DNA of 33,129 nt, taken from positions 1 through 33,129 of the forward strand of contig CAMHDT010000008.1 in the NCBI GenBank assembly GCA_946183985.1. The letters are read 5' to 3'. This stretch comes from an uncultured Prevotella sp. Lineage in GTDB: Bacteria; Bacteroidota; Bacteroidia; Bacteroidales; Bacteroidaceae. Below are positions 1-9,406 of the stretch, piece by piece (the first letter of the stretch is position 1; each line of letters begins with the position of its first letter). A program made the translations under genes and the position numbers. A model generated the notes under the pieces. The model had not been told where the DNA came from, searched no databases, and saw nothing but the letters and a program-made list of their open reading frames with translations.

Positions 1-60
1 GTTTGTTTTAATATCGTATCTAATTGAATATCAGTCTTTTAGATAAATTTGATATTGGTC

Positions 61-214
61 GAGTGTTTCAGTTTCAGTTGTTTCAGTTGTTTTTTGAGGG
101 GTATACATTTCTCTTATTACATATATAACTATTTATATATCAATAAGTTATATAGTATTTGAAGGGGTTTGATACCCTCATTTTTTAATTGAAACAACTG
201 AAACTGAAACGCTT
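61..214. repeat. Long nested imperfect palindrome (three concentric inverted-repeat arms)
   Basis: Perfect 21-bp arms gtttcagtttcagttgtttca (65-85) and tgaaacaactgaaactgaaac (190-210); inner arms tgaggggtat (95-104) / ataccctca (172-180); tatataact (122-130) / agttatata (146-154). All are centred near position 138. Confidence 0.85.
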
Positions 215-421
215 CAGCCTGTTTTTTATTTTTGGATTGCATGAAGTGGTGATGGCGATAGTCTCTTTCTCATTATTGTCACTTGCGGGATTTGCCGTTT
301 CCAACTCATACTGCGTCTGTGCAGCCAACAGAACTTTTGCAGGCAGTCCAATGGCCGACTCAATCTTTACGGCCAAGTCATCACTTTTTAACTTATAATA
401 TCTTGCATCAGACTTCAGACA
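185..421 (-). pseudogene. HigA-like antitoxin C-terminal remnant
   Basis: Open frame reads ...YYKLKSDDLAVKIESAIGLPAKVLLAAQTQYELETAN..., resembling the C-terminal part of HigA/VapI-type XRE antitoxins. The N-terminal HTH is missing and the frame ends inside the palindrome. Confidence 0.5.
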
Positions 422-477
422 TCAGCCATCGTTATGGATGACAGGTACCAGTCCCTGTGACAACCTATATTAATAAT

Positions 478-1998
478 TTACTCTTTCGATTCTTCTTGGT
501 TTTCAGACAAATCTATTAATTTGTCATAATCTTCAAAATGGATTGTTTTTGCTAAATCTGATGGTGGTAAAGCATACGGAGGAATATTGATTGGATATAA
601 TTTTAATTTCGGTGGGATATCTATTGCACGATAAAAGGCACGTACTCTTTCTTTCTTCACCCATTCTGATTTCTCTGCATTTTTAGACCAACACAAAATA
701 AAAAGGTCACAATGATCTATATACTCATATATCCTTTTTTCAAATATTTCGCCTGGTGAAAGCGTGTGTCTATCATAGAAATAATCAACAGTTCCTAAAG
801 CCTTATAAGCTTCAGCAATAGTTTTTACTGTAGCATCATCCTTATGAGAATAGGAGATAAATACCTTTTCGTAAATCTTAGTTTCAACTTGGGCAGAATG
901 GAATAAATCTGTACGTCTTTCTATTTTAGAGAAGAAGGACATCCGTCCCAATTCCAAACCGTTAACGGATAAATAGACTTCTCCATTGACATTGGTTTTA
1001 CTATAATTGATGGGTACATACACGAAGAAACCACATTTGGTGAATTTATTTTGCCATATTATACTTTTTGTGGTGTCACCCTCAACACTTAGGCCATGCA
1101 TCTCAATACTAACACTAATTTTGTCACCTACTTTTATAGGGAAATTTAATGGCGTATAACTTCTTTGTGTGGCATTTTTGTCCGAAGTCCTCGAATCAAC
1201 AATCACCTTGTCAGTTTCCTCGTCTTTATAAATATACACCTGTACAAACAGATCATCACCCTTTGCTATTTCCGATGGTGCAAAAACCGCAGAATTGCAC
1301 AATTTATTTTCTTTCTTGAAAAAATTCCATCTAAAAGATTTCAATAGCCGTTGGGGCATATATGATATTTTCTTTCTAAATGAATCTGAGTCAGGATAAG
1401 ATGATGAACCTTCATTTCCAGATGACGAACCTTTACCTCTTTCGGCTGCATGAGGTGGAGCATTATAGTTATATTCTCTTTCCTCTTCGGGGGCAAGAAC
1501 ACTTTCAACCTGCCTTAATGTGGAAAAAATTTTTTCTATCTCTTTTAGGTCTTTTTCAATTCGATTTTGCTCTTGGGGGCTGCTAACACTTATTAAATTT
1601 TTAAACGTCCTTTTAATATCCATTAAATTTTGGATTATATAAGATGGTTTACGCAACTCTGACTTCTTAATATTCTCTATTTGGTCTTCCAAACTATCAA
1701 GTTGACTTAGAATTTCTATCCTACCATGAACTTTATCCCATAATTCCCCTTTGGATAACTTATATTTTGATAAGAACAATTCTAATTTCTCTTTACCAAA
1801 GTCCTTGACAGAATTCCAGTCATCATATTCCTTGATCTCTCTGAATGTCTTAATTCGCATTTCCAGTTCAAATAATGAAGGTTCATTCAGCCCTATTTTT
1901 TTAAGCAACTCAAGAGTTACTACCCCTGTCTCAACAAATTCAAACAATTCATCAGAAGAGTATGAATTGATTTTCTGTGGGTTAAACATTCTATCCAT
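478..1998 (-). CDS. TIR-domain protein with N-terminal coiled-coil and central beta-rich region
   Basis: 506-aa ORF; C-terminal KVFISYSHKDDATVKTIAEAYKALGTVDYFYDRHTLSPGEIFEKRIYEYIDHCDLFILCWSKNAEKSEWVKKE is typical of the TIR_2 family. Confidence 0.85.
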   Translation of the reverse strand: MDRMFNPQKINSYSSDELFEFVETGVVTLELLKKIGLNEPSLFELEMRIKTFREIKEYDDWNSVKDFGKEKLELFLSKYKLSKGELWDKVHGRIEILSQLDSLEDQIENIKKSELRKPSYIIQNLMDIKRTFKNLISVSSPQEQNRIEKDLKEIEKIFSTLRQVESVLAPEEEREYNYNAPPHAAERGKGSSSGNEGSSSYPDSDSFRKKISYMPQRLLKSFRWNFFKKENKLCNSAVFAPSEIAKGDDLFVQVYIYKDEETDKVIVDSRTSDKNATQRSYTPLNFPIKVGDKISVSIEMHGLSVEGDTTKSIIWQNKFTKCGFFVYVPINYSKTNVNGEVYLSVNGLELGRMSFFSKIERRTDLFHSAQVETKIYEKVFISYSHKDDATVKTIAEAYKALGTVDYFYDRHTLSPGEIFEKRIYEYIDHCDLFILCWSKNAEKSEWVKKERVRAFYRAIDIPPKLKLYPINIPPYALPPSDLAKTIHFEDYDKLIDLSENQEESKE

Positions 1999-2001
1999 AA
2001 T

Positions 2002-2082
2002 TTATGCTTCTTTATACAGTTCGTTTTCCAAGTCTTTTACTGCCTCGTTGTACTCTTCAGTACTCTTAAAGATACCCTTCAT
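2002..2082 (-). CDS. Possible 26-aa small ORF, or 3' remnant of a larger gene, directly ahead of the TIR gene
   Basis: MKGIFKSTEEYNEAVKDLENELYKEA*; stop is 3 nt before the TIR ATG. The frame stays open upstream (GGQSLDTYVQIAKRPLV...) through a C7/G7 tract. Confidence 0.3.
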   Translation of the reverse strand: MKGIFKSTEEYNEAVKDLENELYKEA

Positions 2083-2143
2083 AACAAGGGGTCGTTTGGC
2101 TATCTGTACATATGTGTCAAGGGACTGTCCCCCCCGACAGGCT

Positions 2144-2581
2144 TTATTTTGTAAGACCTTTTATTACCGATTTAATTATTTTGTTACTATAACCACTAGA
2201 TCCTGATGAGCCACCATTATTTAAGTCGATATTAAATATAGCAGATATTATACCACCATAGACTGCAAGAACCAATAATCCCCACAAGTTACTATACCCT
2301 ATAATATTAATCACAAAGAACTCAATGTTGGGGATTATAGCAAACAATAACAACTGCCATCTCTGTTCAATTCTTCCTTCGTATAAATTACTCCAAAGCC
2401 AAAGCATCATGTAACCAAGACAAAAGTAGTGAATCATCCTTCCGTAAGTTATTAATGGAAGATGAAGGCATATATCAAGGGCAAATGCCATAATGAAGAT
2501 AGTAAATTCCACCCCCACAACAGTTAGCATTAGAGCTAGGCTTTTATCCTTACTACGCATGGCTATTTTCATGTCATTCAA
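2144..2581 (-). CDS. Small multi-pass membrane protein of unknown function
   Basis: 145-aa ORF with several hydrophobic segments (LTVVGVEFTIFIMAFAL, YMMLWLW, LLLFAIIPNIEFFVINIIGY, LLVLAVYGGIISAIF). Confidence 0.6.
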   Translation of the reverse strand: MNDMKIAMRSKDKSLALMLTVVGVEFTIFIMAFALDICLHLPLITYGRMIHYFCLGYMMLWLWSNLYEGRIEQRWQLLLFAIIPNIEFFVINIIGYSNLWGLLVLAVYGGIISAIFNIDLNNGGSSGSSGYSNKIIKSVIKGLTK

Positions 2582-2805
2582 ATGTTAGTAGTTAATAACG
2601 ATAATACTTTTTGTTGTTTATCAAGTATGTATTCATCTATAGGCATTAATTAATCTTTTTGTAACCAATTAGATGGCCAAGGATACTGGTATTTATTCCA
2701 TACCGAATCACGGGACGGTTGACTTACCCTACGGTCGTCGAGTTAAGCCTTCTCTGATCTCATTCCCTGGTCTCCTTCATTTCAACAGATTTCTTCCGCC
2801 AAAGA

Positions 2806-3946
2806 TCAGGGGACGGTTCTTTGATCCTTTTTATTCAAAAACTTGCAGAACTCCACCAAACTACGCTGGATGACACCACCAACCTGCAACTGTTCCTTAT
2901 ATAGAGCCACCATCGTAGGCGACATGCTGCGATTCAGAGCATAGCGCACCACCTCCATATCAGCATCCTTACAAAGGATGATGCCAATACTTGGATTCTC
3001 GTTAGAGCGACGCTTCTCTTGGTCAAGTGCCTCCAAATAAAACTCCAACTGTCCCAAATCCTTTGGCTGGAATTCATCCGTCTTCAACTCGATAGCCACC
3101 ATACATTGCAACAGTCTATGATAGAACAGCAAATCCACCTTGAACGTCTTGCCGCCCACAGCAATACGATGCTCATCATCGATAAACAGGAAGTCCTTAC
3201 CCATCTCCAGAATAAAATCCTTCATATGGGCGATGATTTCCTTCCTCAGTTTCGACTCCTTATACTTTACGGGCAGGCCAAACATCTTCAGATAGACTGT
3301 ATCCTTAAACAGCACGCCACTCTGCGGATATTCGCGTTTCATCATTTCTGACTGCACATCCTTGCTGCCAAGCAGAGAGGTCATGGTATTGGTTTTAATT
3401 ATCCTTACAAGTTCCTTGTTTTCCAACTGCTCCTTTCCTGCATAAAGCATATAAAACAGGCGTTCCGCATCGGTTTTGCACCTGTTCATAATAATCTGAT
3501 GGTTCGTCCACCCCGTAGAAAACAGCACACTGGGAATTTGTGCCATTTCGAATGGCACAATTGCCTTCTTCTCATCAGGTAACTCTCGCTGATCAGATTT
3601 TGACAGGTAGTGTTTGCATACCATAATGATGAACTATCTCGTTGAAGTCCTGCGATGAATAGGTTTCATAAAACTGTACCATCTTATAAATTGTACGATA
3701 ACTCCAACCCTTTGCTTTGGGACTCCTGGTGTGAATATACTCTGCCAGCATACGCACCACACCATCACCCCAGACAGCTTTCTTTAGGCGATCGGATACG
3801 TAAGCACCAACCTCCCAAAGCATATTGAGCGATTCGTTATGCATTGCATTCATCGCCCGCTTCTTGTGGGCAGAAATGATTCCATATACTGTTTCAAACT
3901 CCTCTTTGTGTTGCAAGAGGTTGTCTTTTACTATTTTACTCTCCAT
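2806..3946 (-). pseudogene. DUF1016 (YhcG-type PD-(D/E)XK) nuclease, frameshifted
   Basis: N-terminal DUF1016 half in ORF 3593-3946 and C-terminal nuclease half in ORF 2806-3624 (AQIPSVLFSTGWTNHQIIMNRCKTDAERLFYM...KVDLLFYHRLLQCMVAIELKTDEFQPKDLGQLEFYL). They lie in different frames and overlap. Confidence 0.8.
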
Positions 3947-4087
3947 AATGTTTTTAGTTATTCTTGCCCACCATTGGCATATCGAGTACAAATTTACGAA
4001 GAATTATTGAAAGTAACTCGTTTTGAATGAAAATCTTTATAAAACTGCACAAAACGGGCTAAGTGTGAATAAAAGTATAGTAAAAGA

Positions 4088-4120
4088 GAACGGAGGTACA
4101 CCCAAGGTATACCTCCGTTC
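4088..4120 (-). terminator. Hairpin downstream of the TonB-dependent receptor gene
   Basis: gaacggaggta-cacccaaggta-tacctccgttc: 11-bp perfect stem, 11-nt loop, followed on the minus strand by TCTTTTA. Confidence 0.7.
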
Positions 4121-4125
4121 TTCTT

Positions 4126-4147
4126 GTCTCAAATGATAGTTTGAGAC
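4126..4147. terminator. Second hairpin immediately after the receptor stop codon
   Basis: gtctcaaa-tgatag-tttgagac, perfect 8-bp stem. Confidence 0.5.
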
Positions 4148-4154
4148 CCTGTTC

Positions 4155-6485
4155 CTACAGGTGCAGGCGCAGGTCGAGACCGGCGTGGAGGGGCTGGCCC
4201 GGCTGTGCGAAACTCTGCTGCGTCATCTGGCTGTTGACGAGGAATATATTGTATTTAGTGTTGGTGAGGTTGCGTGCCCAGAAGTCTACATCGACCTTGT
4301 TCAGGCTGAAGGTGAGGTGGGCGCCGAGGGTGGCATAGAAGTCTTGGCTCATGGCGTTGTCGGCCTCCCAGTAGGTCTTGCCCTGCCCCTTGACATTGGC
4401 ACCGAGGGTGATGCTGCGCAGCACAGGGTCGGCGATGTCGAAGCGGTAATCGGCCGTGGCGCTGAACTGGTGGAGGGGTATGAAGGGCACGTAGTTGCCC
4501 TTGTAACTGACGGGCTGGCGGGCGCTGTCGTAGTCGTCGTAGTCCTTGAACTTGGCGTGTGTGAAACTATAGGTGGCGGCCCATGCGAGATGGTTGTCGA
4601 AGGCGCTGCCGCGGAGGGCTGTCTCGAGGCCGCAACTATAGGAGCGGCCTGCATTGTCGACGATGCGTCCAAAACCGTAGTCGGGGCTCATGCGCGAGAT
4701 TTGCTGGTTGCGTATCTGGGTGTAGAAGAGGGCCACGTCGGCCTTCACCTTGTGGTGGAAGAGGTCGAGGTGGGTGCCGGCCTCATAGTTCCAGGTGGTC
4801 TCGGCGTCGTAACTGATCTGCTGGTCGCGCTGTGCCTGGTCGGCCTCGTCGTGCACCACCTTGCCGTCGCGTGGGAAGGCTGCTCCCAGCGAGCGCATCT
4901 CCATCTGGAAGATGTCGCTGAAGCCCTGAAAGTTATAGCCGCCGGCCAGATAGCCCTTGCTGACGGAGACGTATAGGTTAGAGGTGAGGGGTGAGAGACT
5001 GTAGGTGAGGGCGAACTTGGGCAGGAGTTGGTTGGAGGTCTTCTTCACTTCCGACTGGTAGTGCGACTCGTAGGGTATCTGCATGACCATGGGTGCAGGC
5101 CGTCCATGTATCTGCATGGTCATGGTGATGTCGGCAAGGGCCGTGGTGCGGTAGTCGTTCTTGATCTCATGGTGCTCATAGCGCAGGCCGAGGATGGCCG
5201 TGAGCCTGTCGGCAAGACGGAGACTGGACTCATGGTAGAGGGCGGCTATGGTCTGCGGCGTGCGGAAATGTCCGGGCACGTGATAGTTGCTGAAGGTCAT
5301 GGTGTGGGTGGCGGGCATGATGCGCGCCATCATGGCGTCGAGCATGGCGGTCATGTCCTGACCGAAGCCAACGGGGGCATCGGTGGTGAGCCACTGGTGG
5401 CTGCCGAAGAGGCCGGTGGCATGCTGCCAGCGGCTGCACACATTGGCGGAGCGGAGCACCACCTCCTGTGTCACGCCGTTCATCTTCTGCTTCTGCTGCA
5501 GGCTCAGGTAGTCGGCCACCACATAGTCCTGGTCCATCATCATGCGGTCCCACAGATACTGATGGCTGGTGGTGGAGGTGAGCAGATAGTTCTCGAAGTT
5601 ATAGGACAGCGTGAGGCCAGTGTTGACCATCTGCCGGCGATAGGTGTTCATGAAGGTGGTGGATGGCAGGGCCGTCTCATCGCGGTCAGCATCGTAGGCA
5701 CCATAGGGGAATCCGTTCTGAAGGGTGAACTGATAGTCGGTGGTCAGGTCGAAGGTGAGGCGTGACGACGGGCGCCAGATGAGTCGTGCCTTGGCGCCGG
5801 CCTCGTCGATGGCGTCGTTCTTTTCGTTGAGGTTCTGGTTGAGGAAGAAGCCGTCGTGACTGTTGTAGAACCCTGCCACGGTGAAGGCGAGACAGTCTGA
5901 CGGACGGTGGTAGTGGGCCACCTCAGCCTTGCGACCGTAGCCGGCGCCCATGCCCAGTCCGAGGCTGATGTCGGTGCCCTGATAGGCCATGGGGTTCTTC
6001 GAGTAGATGCGCACGATGCCGCCCTCGCTGTTGCCTCCATAGAGGGTGCCCTGGGGGCCGCGCAGCACGTCGACACGGTCGAGCATATAGAAATGCGTGT
6101 TGAAGGCGGCCTTCGACATCAGGGGGATATGGTCGTAGTAGATGCCCACGGCAGAGTTGTTGAGGCGCGAGCCAATGCCTCTGATATACATGGAAGAGGT
6201 GAGGCGGCTGCCATACTGGGGCATGACAAACGAGGGCACATAGTCGGACAACTGGCCTAGGCTCGTTACCTGCAGTTGCTGCATTTCCTGCGCACCGAAG
6301 GCGCTACTGCTGAGGGGCTGCTGGCGCAGACGGGCGGTTTCCTTGGGCTGTGACACGATGACGACCTCGTCGAGGTCTACTACGCGTGAGGTGTCGTTGA
6401 CGAGTATGGGCTGCGCCTTTTCTTCGGTGGCTGCTGAGGCTGAGGCTGCAAGCAGCAGCAATCCTAAAATAATATTTTTACTCAT
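4155..6485 (-). CDS. TonB-dependent outer-membrane receptor
   Basis: 776-aa ORF with signal peptide, plug motifs (DYVPSFVMPQYGSRLTSSMYIRGIGSR; RVDVLRGPQGTLYGGNSEGGIVRI) and TBDR barrel ending in RLHL. Confidence 0.93.
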   Translation of the reverse strand: MSKNIILGLLLLAASASAATEEKAQPILVNDTSRVVDLDEVVIVSQPKETARLRQQPLSSSAFGAQEMQQLQVTSLGQLSDYVPSFVMPQYGSRLTSSMYIRGIGSRLNNSAVGIYYDHIPLMSKAAFNTHFYMLDRVDVLRGPQGTLYGGNSEGGIVRIYSKNPMAYQGTDISLGLGMGAGYGRKAEVAHYHRPSDCLAFTVAGFYNSHDGFFLNQNLNEKNDAIDEAGAKARLIWRPSSRLTFDLTTDYQFTLQNGFPYGAYDADRDETALPSTTFMNTYRRQMVNTGLTLSYNFENYLLTSTTSHQYLWDRMMMDQDYVVADYLSLQQKQKMNGVTQEVVLRSANVCSRWQHATGLFGSHQWLTTDAPVGFGQDMTAMLDAMMARIMPATHTMTFSNYHVPGHFRTPQTIAALYHESSLRLADRLTAILGLRYEHHEIKNDYRTTALADITMTMQIHGRPAPMVMQIPYESHYQSEVKKTSNQLLPKFALTYSLSPLTSNLYVSVSKGYLAGGYNFQGFSDIFQMEMRSLGAAFPRDGKVVHDEADQAQRDQQISYDAETTWNYEAGTHLDLFHHKVKADVALFYTQIRNQQISRMSPDYGFGRIVDNAGRSYSCGLETALRGSAFDNHLAWAATYSFTHAKFKDYDDYDSARQPVSYKGNYVPFIPLHQFSATADYRFDIADPVLRSITLGANVKGQGKTYWEADNAMSQDFYATLGAHLTFSLNKVDVDFWARNLTNTKYNIFLVNSQMTQQSFAQPGQPLHAGLDLRLHL

Positions 6486-6524
6486 TTTTTACTCATTAAA
6501 CATGAAACATTATATTTGCGGGTG

Positions 6525-6555
6525 CAAAGGTAGAGAATTATCCTTGCACCTGCAA
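6525..6555 (-). promoter_or_regulatory. Bacteroidetes-type promoter of the TBDR gene
   Basis: Minus strand TTG (6553-6555), 20-nt spacer, TACCTTTG (6525-6532), about 40 nt upstream of the ATG. Confidence 0.7.
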
Positions 6556-6581
6556 TCCTCATTTATGGGGATTTTATGAAC

Positions 6582-7574
6582 TCAGATATTCACGGCTCCA
6601 CAATGTGGACAGACGCCCTTGGCATGAAGATACTGCCCGCATTGTCCGCAGATGTAGTTCTTGCGACTCTTGCGGAAATAGTGGTAAAGGGCGAGGATGA
6701 AATAAGCCACAAGGAGTGGATAGCCAATGTAGTAGAGCGTGGAGATGCTGAACACCACATAGTTGACGGCGCAGACGCCGATGAGCCCGAGACAGTAGAG
6801 GATGCTCTCGGTGGTGGACAGATGGCGGCGGATGTCGTCGAAGGCGGCAGCGGTGAGCAGCACCATGGCCCAGACGGTGAAGAGGAAGAGGCCCAGATGC
6901 AGGGGCACGGCAAAGGGGTTGAGCGTGGGATGATAATAATAATGTCGCCACGAGTCGGGGTCGGCCATCTGTATGGTGCTATAGAACACGGCGGCAGCGG
7001 CCACGGAGAGCGCGAGCAGCGTGGGATAGAACGAAGGTATGTCGTTGAAGTGCACGATCTTGGCGTTTCTGCGGAACAGGCTCCTGATGACATAGAGTGC
7101 AGCCACAAGCGTGACGAAGGCCATGATGATGAGGAGGTGCTGGTCGGAAAACTTGTCGATGAACTGCGAGATGGGGTTGTCGGGCGAGACAGAGGGCAGC
7201 ATCTGGCTCTCGCGCACCCAGCCAATGGTCTGCTGGTCGCGTGCTATCTGCACCCATACGGAGTCGATGGTGTCGGCGGGCATAGTGGTAATGTCGGCAA
7301 CAACGACCACATCGCCACCATGTACGAAGAGCGTATCAACAAGCATGCCGCTGACCACCTCGGAGGGTTGCTGGCGGACCAGCAGCAGCGAGTCGGAGCG
7401 CACAAGGAAGTTGTAGTTGTAGGTATAGTGATGGGTGGTGTAGAACGAAATGGAGTCCATCTGCTGTTCAGTTACCGTCCATGCATCGCTGGTAGACACA
7501 TCCTGCCGATAGCATGAAGTGAGCAGCATGGCTATGCCTATTATATATATATACAGATACTTACTCATCGGCAT
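6582..7574 (-). CDS. Lipoprotein/membrane protein with C-terminal zinc ribbon
   Basis: 330-aa ORF; lipobox LLTSC, several TM segments, C-terminal YICGQCGQYLHAKGVCPHCGAVNI. Start may be 7568 (MSKYLYI). Confidence 0.8.
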   Translation of the reverse strand: MPMSKYLYIYIIGIAMLLTSCYRQDVSTSDAWTVTEQQMDSISFYTTHHYTYNYNFLVRSDSLLLVRQQPSEVVSGMLVDTLFVHGGDVVVVADITTMPADTIDSVWVQIARDQQTIGWVRESQMLPSVSPDNPISQFIDKFSDQHLLIIMAFVTLVAALYVIRSLFRRNAKIVHFNDIPSFYPTLLALSVAAAAVFYSTIQMADPDSWRHYYYHPTLNPFAVPLHLGLFLFTVWAMVLLTAAAFDDIRRHLSTTESILYCLGLIGVCAVNYVVFSISTLYYIGYPLLVAYFILALYHYFRKSRKNYICGQCGQYLHAKGVCPHCGAVNI

Positions 7575-9393
7575 AGATATTCATTTGACATTGGCCACAA
7601 TCAAACTCGAGGCGGAATCGTCGGCCATCGGACAGACGGAGGCTGAGGGGCTCGCGCCATTGCGGAGCCTTGCCGCCGTGTTTGACGCAATGGCCAAGGG
7701 TGAAGCGCAGGCAATGGCGACATTGCATGATGAGCGCCTGCGAGGGCTCTGTGGTCTCGAAGGCAGGTGCGGTCTTCACGCTACGGTCGTCATAGAACTG
7801 GCGGGCCTTGGCGTTGGCCACATTGTAGAGATAGGGATGGTGCTCGTAACTATGGCACTTAGGAGGCGTAACGATGGCACTTTCACCTTGTAAACATGGC
7901 ACTTTTGATGTGGAAACGCCATCGACGGCACGCGCCTGCAGCAGGGCCACGGCCTGCCGTCGCATCTTGGCCAGGAGGCTGCTGGGTATGAAGTAGTTGA
8001 AACCAGGGACTAGGGCTACCTTATGACACTCATAGGGGGTGCCACCGAGTTTGGTCAACTGGGCGATGATATTTTCGCGAGGGTCTTTCTGCGCCTCCTG
8101 ATGCGGAGCCTCTATATGTACCGTCACCTCGTCGGCCTGCAGTTCAAAGCCGTCGGCCACGGCACGCAGACTCATGGCTATGGTGATCTTTCGCTCGGCG
8201 CTGGGCTTTGAGAGCAGCCGCTCCATGGTCTGGTCGTTGTTGCGATAGAGGCGCAGGCCGGGGCGAAGGCCATCGGGCATCTTCAGGGGATAGAGGCGAT
8301 TGCCCTCTACCCTATTGACACGAAAGCCTACGAGTTCACGCCTGTCGTTGATGAAGCAGAGGCCGTCGCCATTGGAAAAGGAAGCGATGCCGGCCACGGT
8401 GAACGCGTTGTGACTGATTTCCTTCACGTTGCCTACATACTCGCCCATGGCCTTAGGGGTGTCGAGCGAGGCGATGCCTTGCTGACGGCCATGCAGGAAA
8501 TAGGTGGTATAGCCCCGATTGAAGGTCTTGCTGAGGTCGGGGTGGAAAGCATAGGTGCTGCGGCCGCGTGATGCACGCCTGTATTGGTCGGGATGGAGGG
8601 CGATGTAACGGTCTAACTGCTGACTGTAGGCTGCTGTCACATTCTTTACATAGCCAATATCCTTGAGGCGCCCTTCTATCTTAAATGAAACGGCCCCTGC
8701 CTCGATGAGTTCAGCAAGGTGCTGGCTCTGGTTCAGGTCTTTCAACGAAAGATAATAGCGGGCGGGAGCCACGGCGCGGCCATCGGCATCAATCACATCG
8801 AACTTCATGCGACAGAACTGCGCACACTCGCCGCGGTTGGCACTACGACCAAAACAATGCTGAGAGGCATAGCACAGACCAGAGTAACTGACACAAAGGG
8901 CACCATGAACAAAGACCTCCAACTCCGTCTGGGGCACCTGCGCGTGTATCTGGGCAATCTCGTCGACAGAGAGTTCGCGGGCCAGAACCACCCGCTTGAA
9001 CCCCAAAGCGCTGATCCAGCGCACCTTGTCGGCCGTGCGGTTGTCGGTCTGTGTGCTGGCATGAACGGTGAGCCCTGCCTCACGGGCCATCTGCATCACG
9101 GCCATATCCTGCACCAGCACGGCATCGACCTGGGCATCAGCCAGTTGGCTGAGCAAATGGCGCGTGTCGTCCAACTCTTCGTCGTAGACAATGGTGTTGA
9201 CGGTGACATAGACCTTGGCACCATAGACATGGGCATAGTTGGCCAAAGCCTTGATGTCGTCGATGCTGTTGCCCGCTGCCGCCCTTGCACCAAAGCGGGA
9301 TGCTCCAATATATATGGCATCGGCACCATGGTCGATGGCGGCGATACCACATGGGAGGTCCTTGGCGGGTGCAAGCAGTTCGAGGGTGCGCAT
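7561..9393 (-). CDS. Peptidase U32 family protein (RlhA/TrhP-like RNA hydroxylation family)
   Basis: MRTLELLAPAKDLPCGIAAIDHGADAIYIGA...ELEVFVHGALCVSYSGLCYASQHCFGRSANRGECAQFCR is the U32 signature. The track start at 9534 lies inside metA; the ATG at 9391-9393 is preferred. Confidence 0.93.
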   Translation of the reverse strand: MRTLELLAPAKDLPCGIAAIDHGADAIYIGASRFGARAAAGNSIDDIKALANYAHVYGAKVYVTVNTIVYDEELDDTRHLLSQLADAQVDAVLVQDMAVMQMAREAGLTVHASTQTDNRTADKVRWISALGFKRVVLARELSVDEIAQIHAQVPQTELEVFVHGALCVSYSGLCYASQHCFGRSANRGECAQFCRMKFDVIDADGRAVAPARYYLSLKDLNQSQHLAELIEAGAVSFKIEGRLKDIGYVKNVTAAYSQQLDRYIALHPDQYRRASRGRSTYAFHPDLSKTFNRGYTTYFLHGRQQGIASLDTPKAMGEYVGNVKEISHNAFTVAGIASFSNGDGLCFINDRRELVGFRVNRVEGNRLYPLKMPDGLRPGLRLYRNNDQTMERLLSKPSAERKITIAMSLRAVADGFELQADEVTVHIEAPHQEAQKDPRENIIAQLTKLGGTPYECHKVALVPGFNYFIPSSLLAKMRRQAVALLQARAVDGVSTSKVPCLQGESAIVTPPKCHSYEHHPYLYNVANAKARQFYDDRSVKTAPAFETTEPSQALIMQCRHCLRFTLGHCVKHGGKAPQWREPLSLRLSDGRRFRLEFDCGQCQMNIYADE

Positions 9394-9406
9394 AGATGGC
9401 TGGGGG

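Noticed and set aside
2673-2873. 66-aa plus-strand ORF between the membrane protein and DUF1016
   Set aside because: Made of REP-like fragments and antisense to the DUF1016 C-terminus; no domain.
4161-6260. Several plus-strand ORFs (271, 245, 117 aa) opposite the TonB-dependent receptor
   Set aside because: Antisense shadows from codon bias of the receptor gene.
6590-7225. 211-aa minus-strand Ser/Pro/Arg-rich ORF within the zinc-ribbon lipoprotein gene
   Set aside because: Out-of-frame product; the 330-aa frame has lipobox, TM helices and zinc ribbon.
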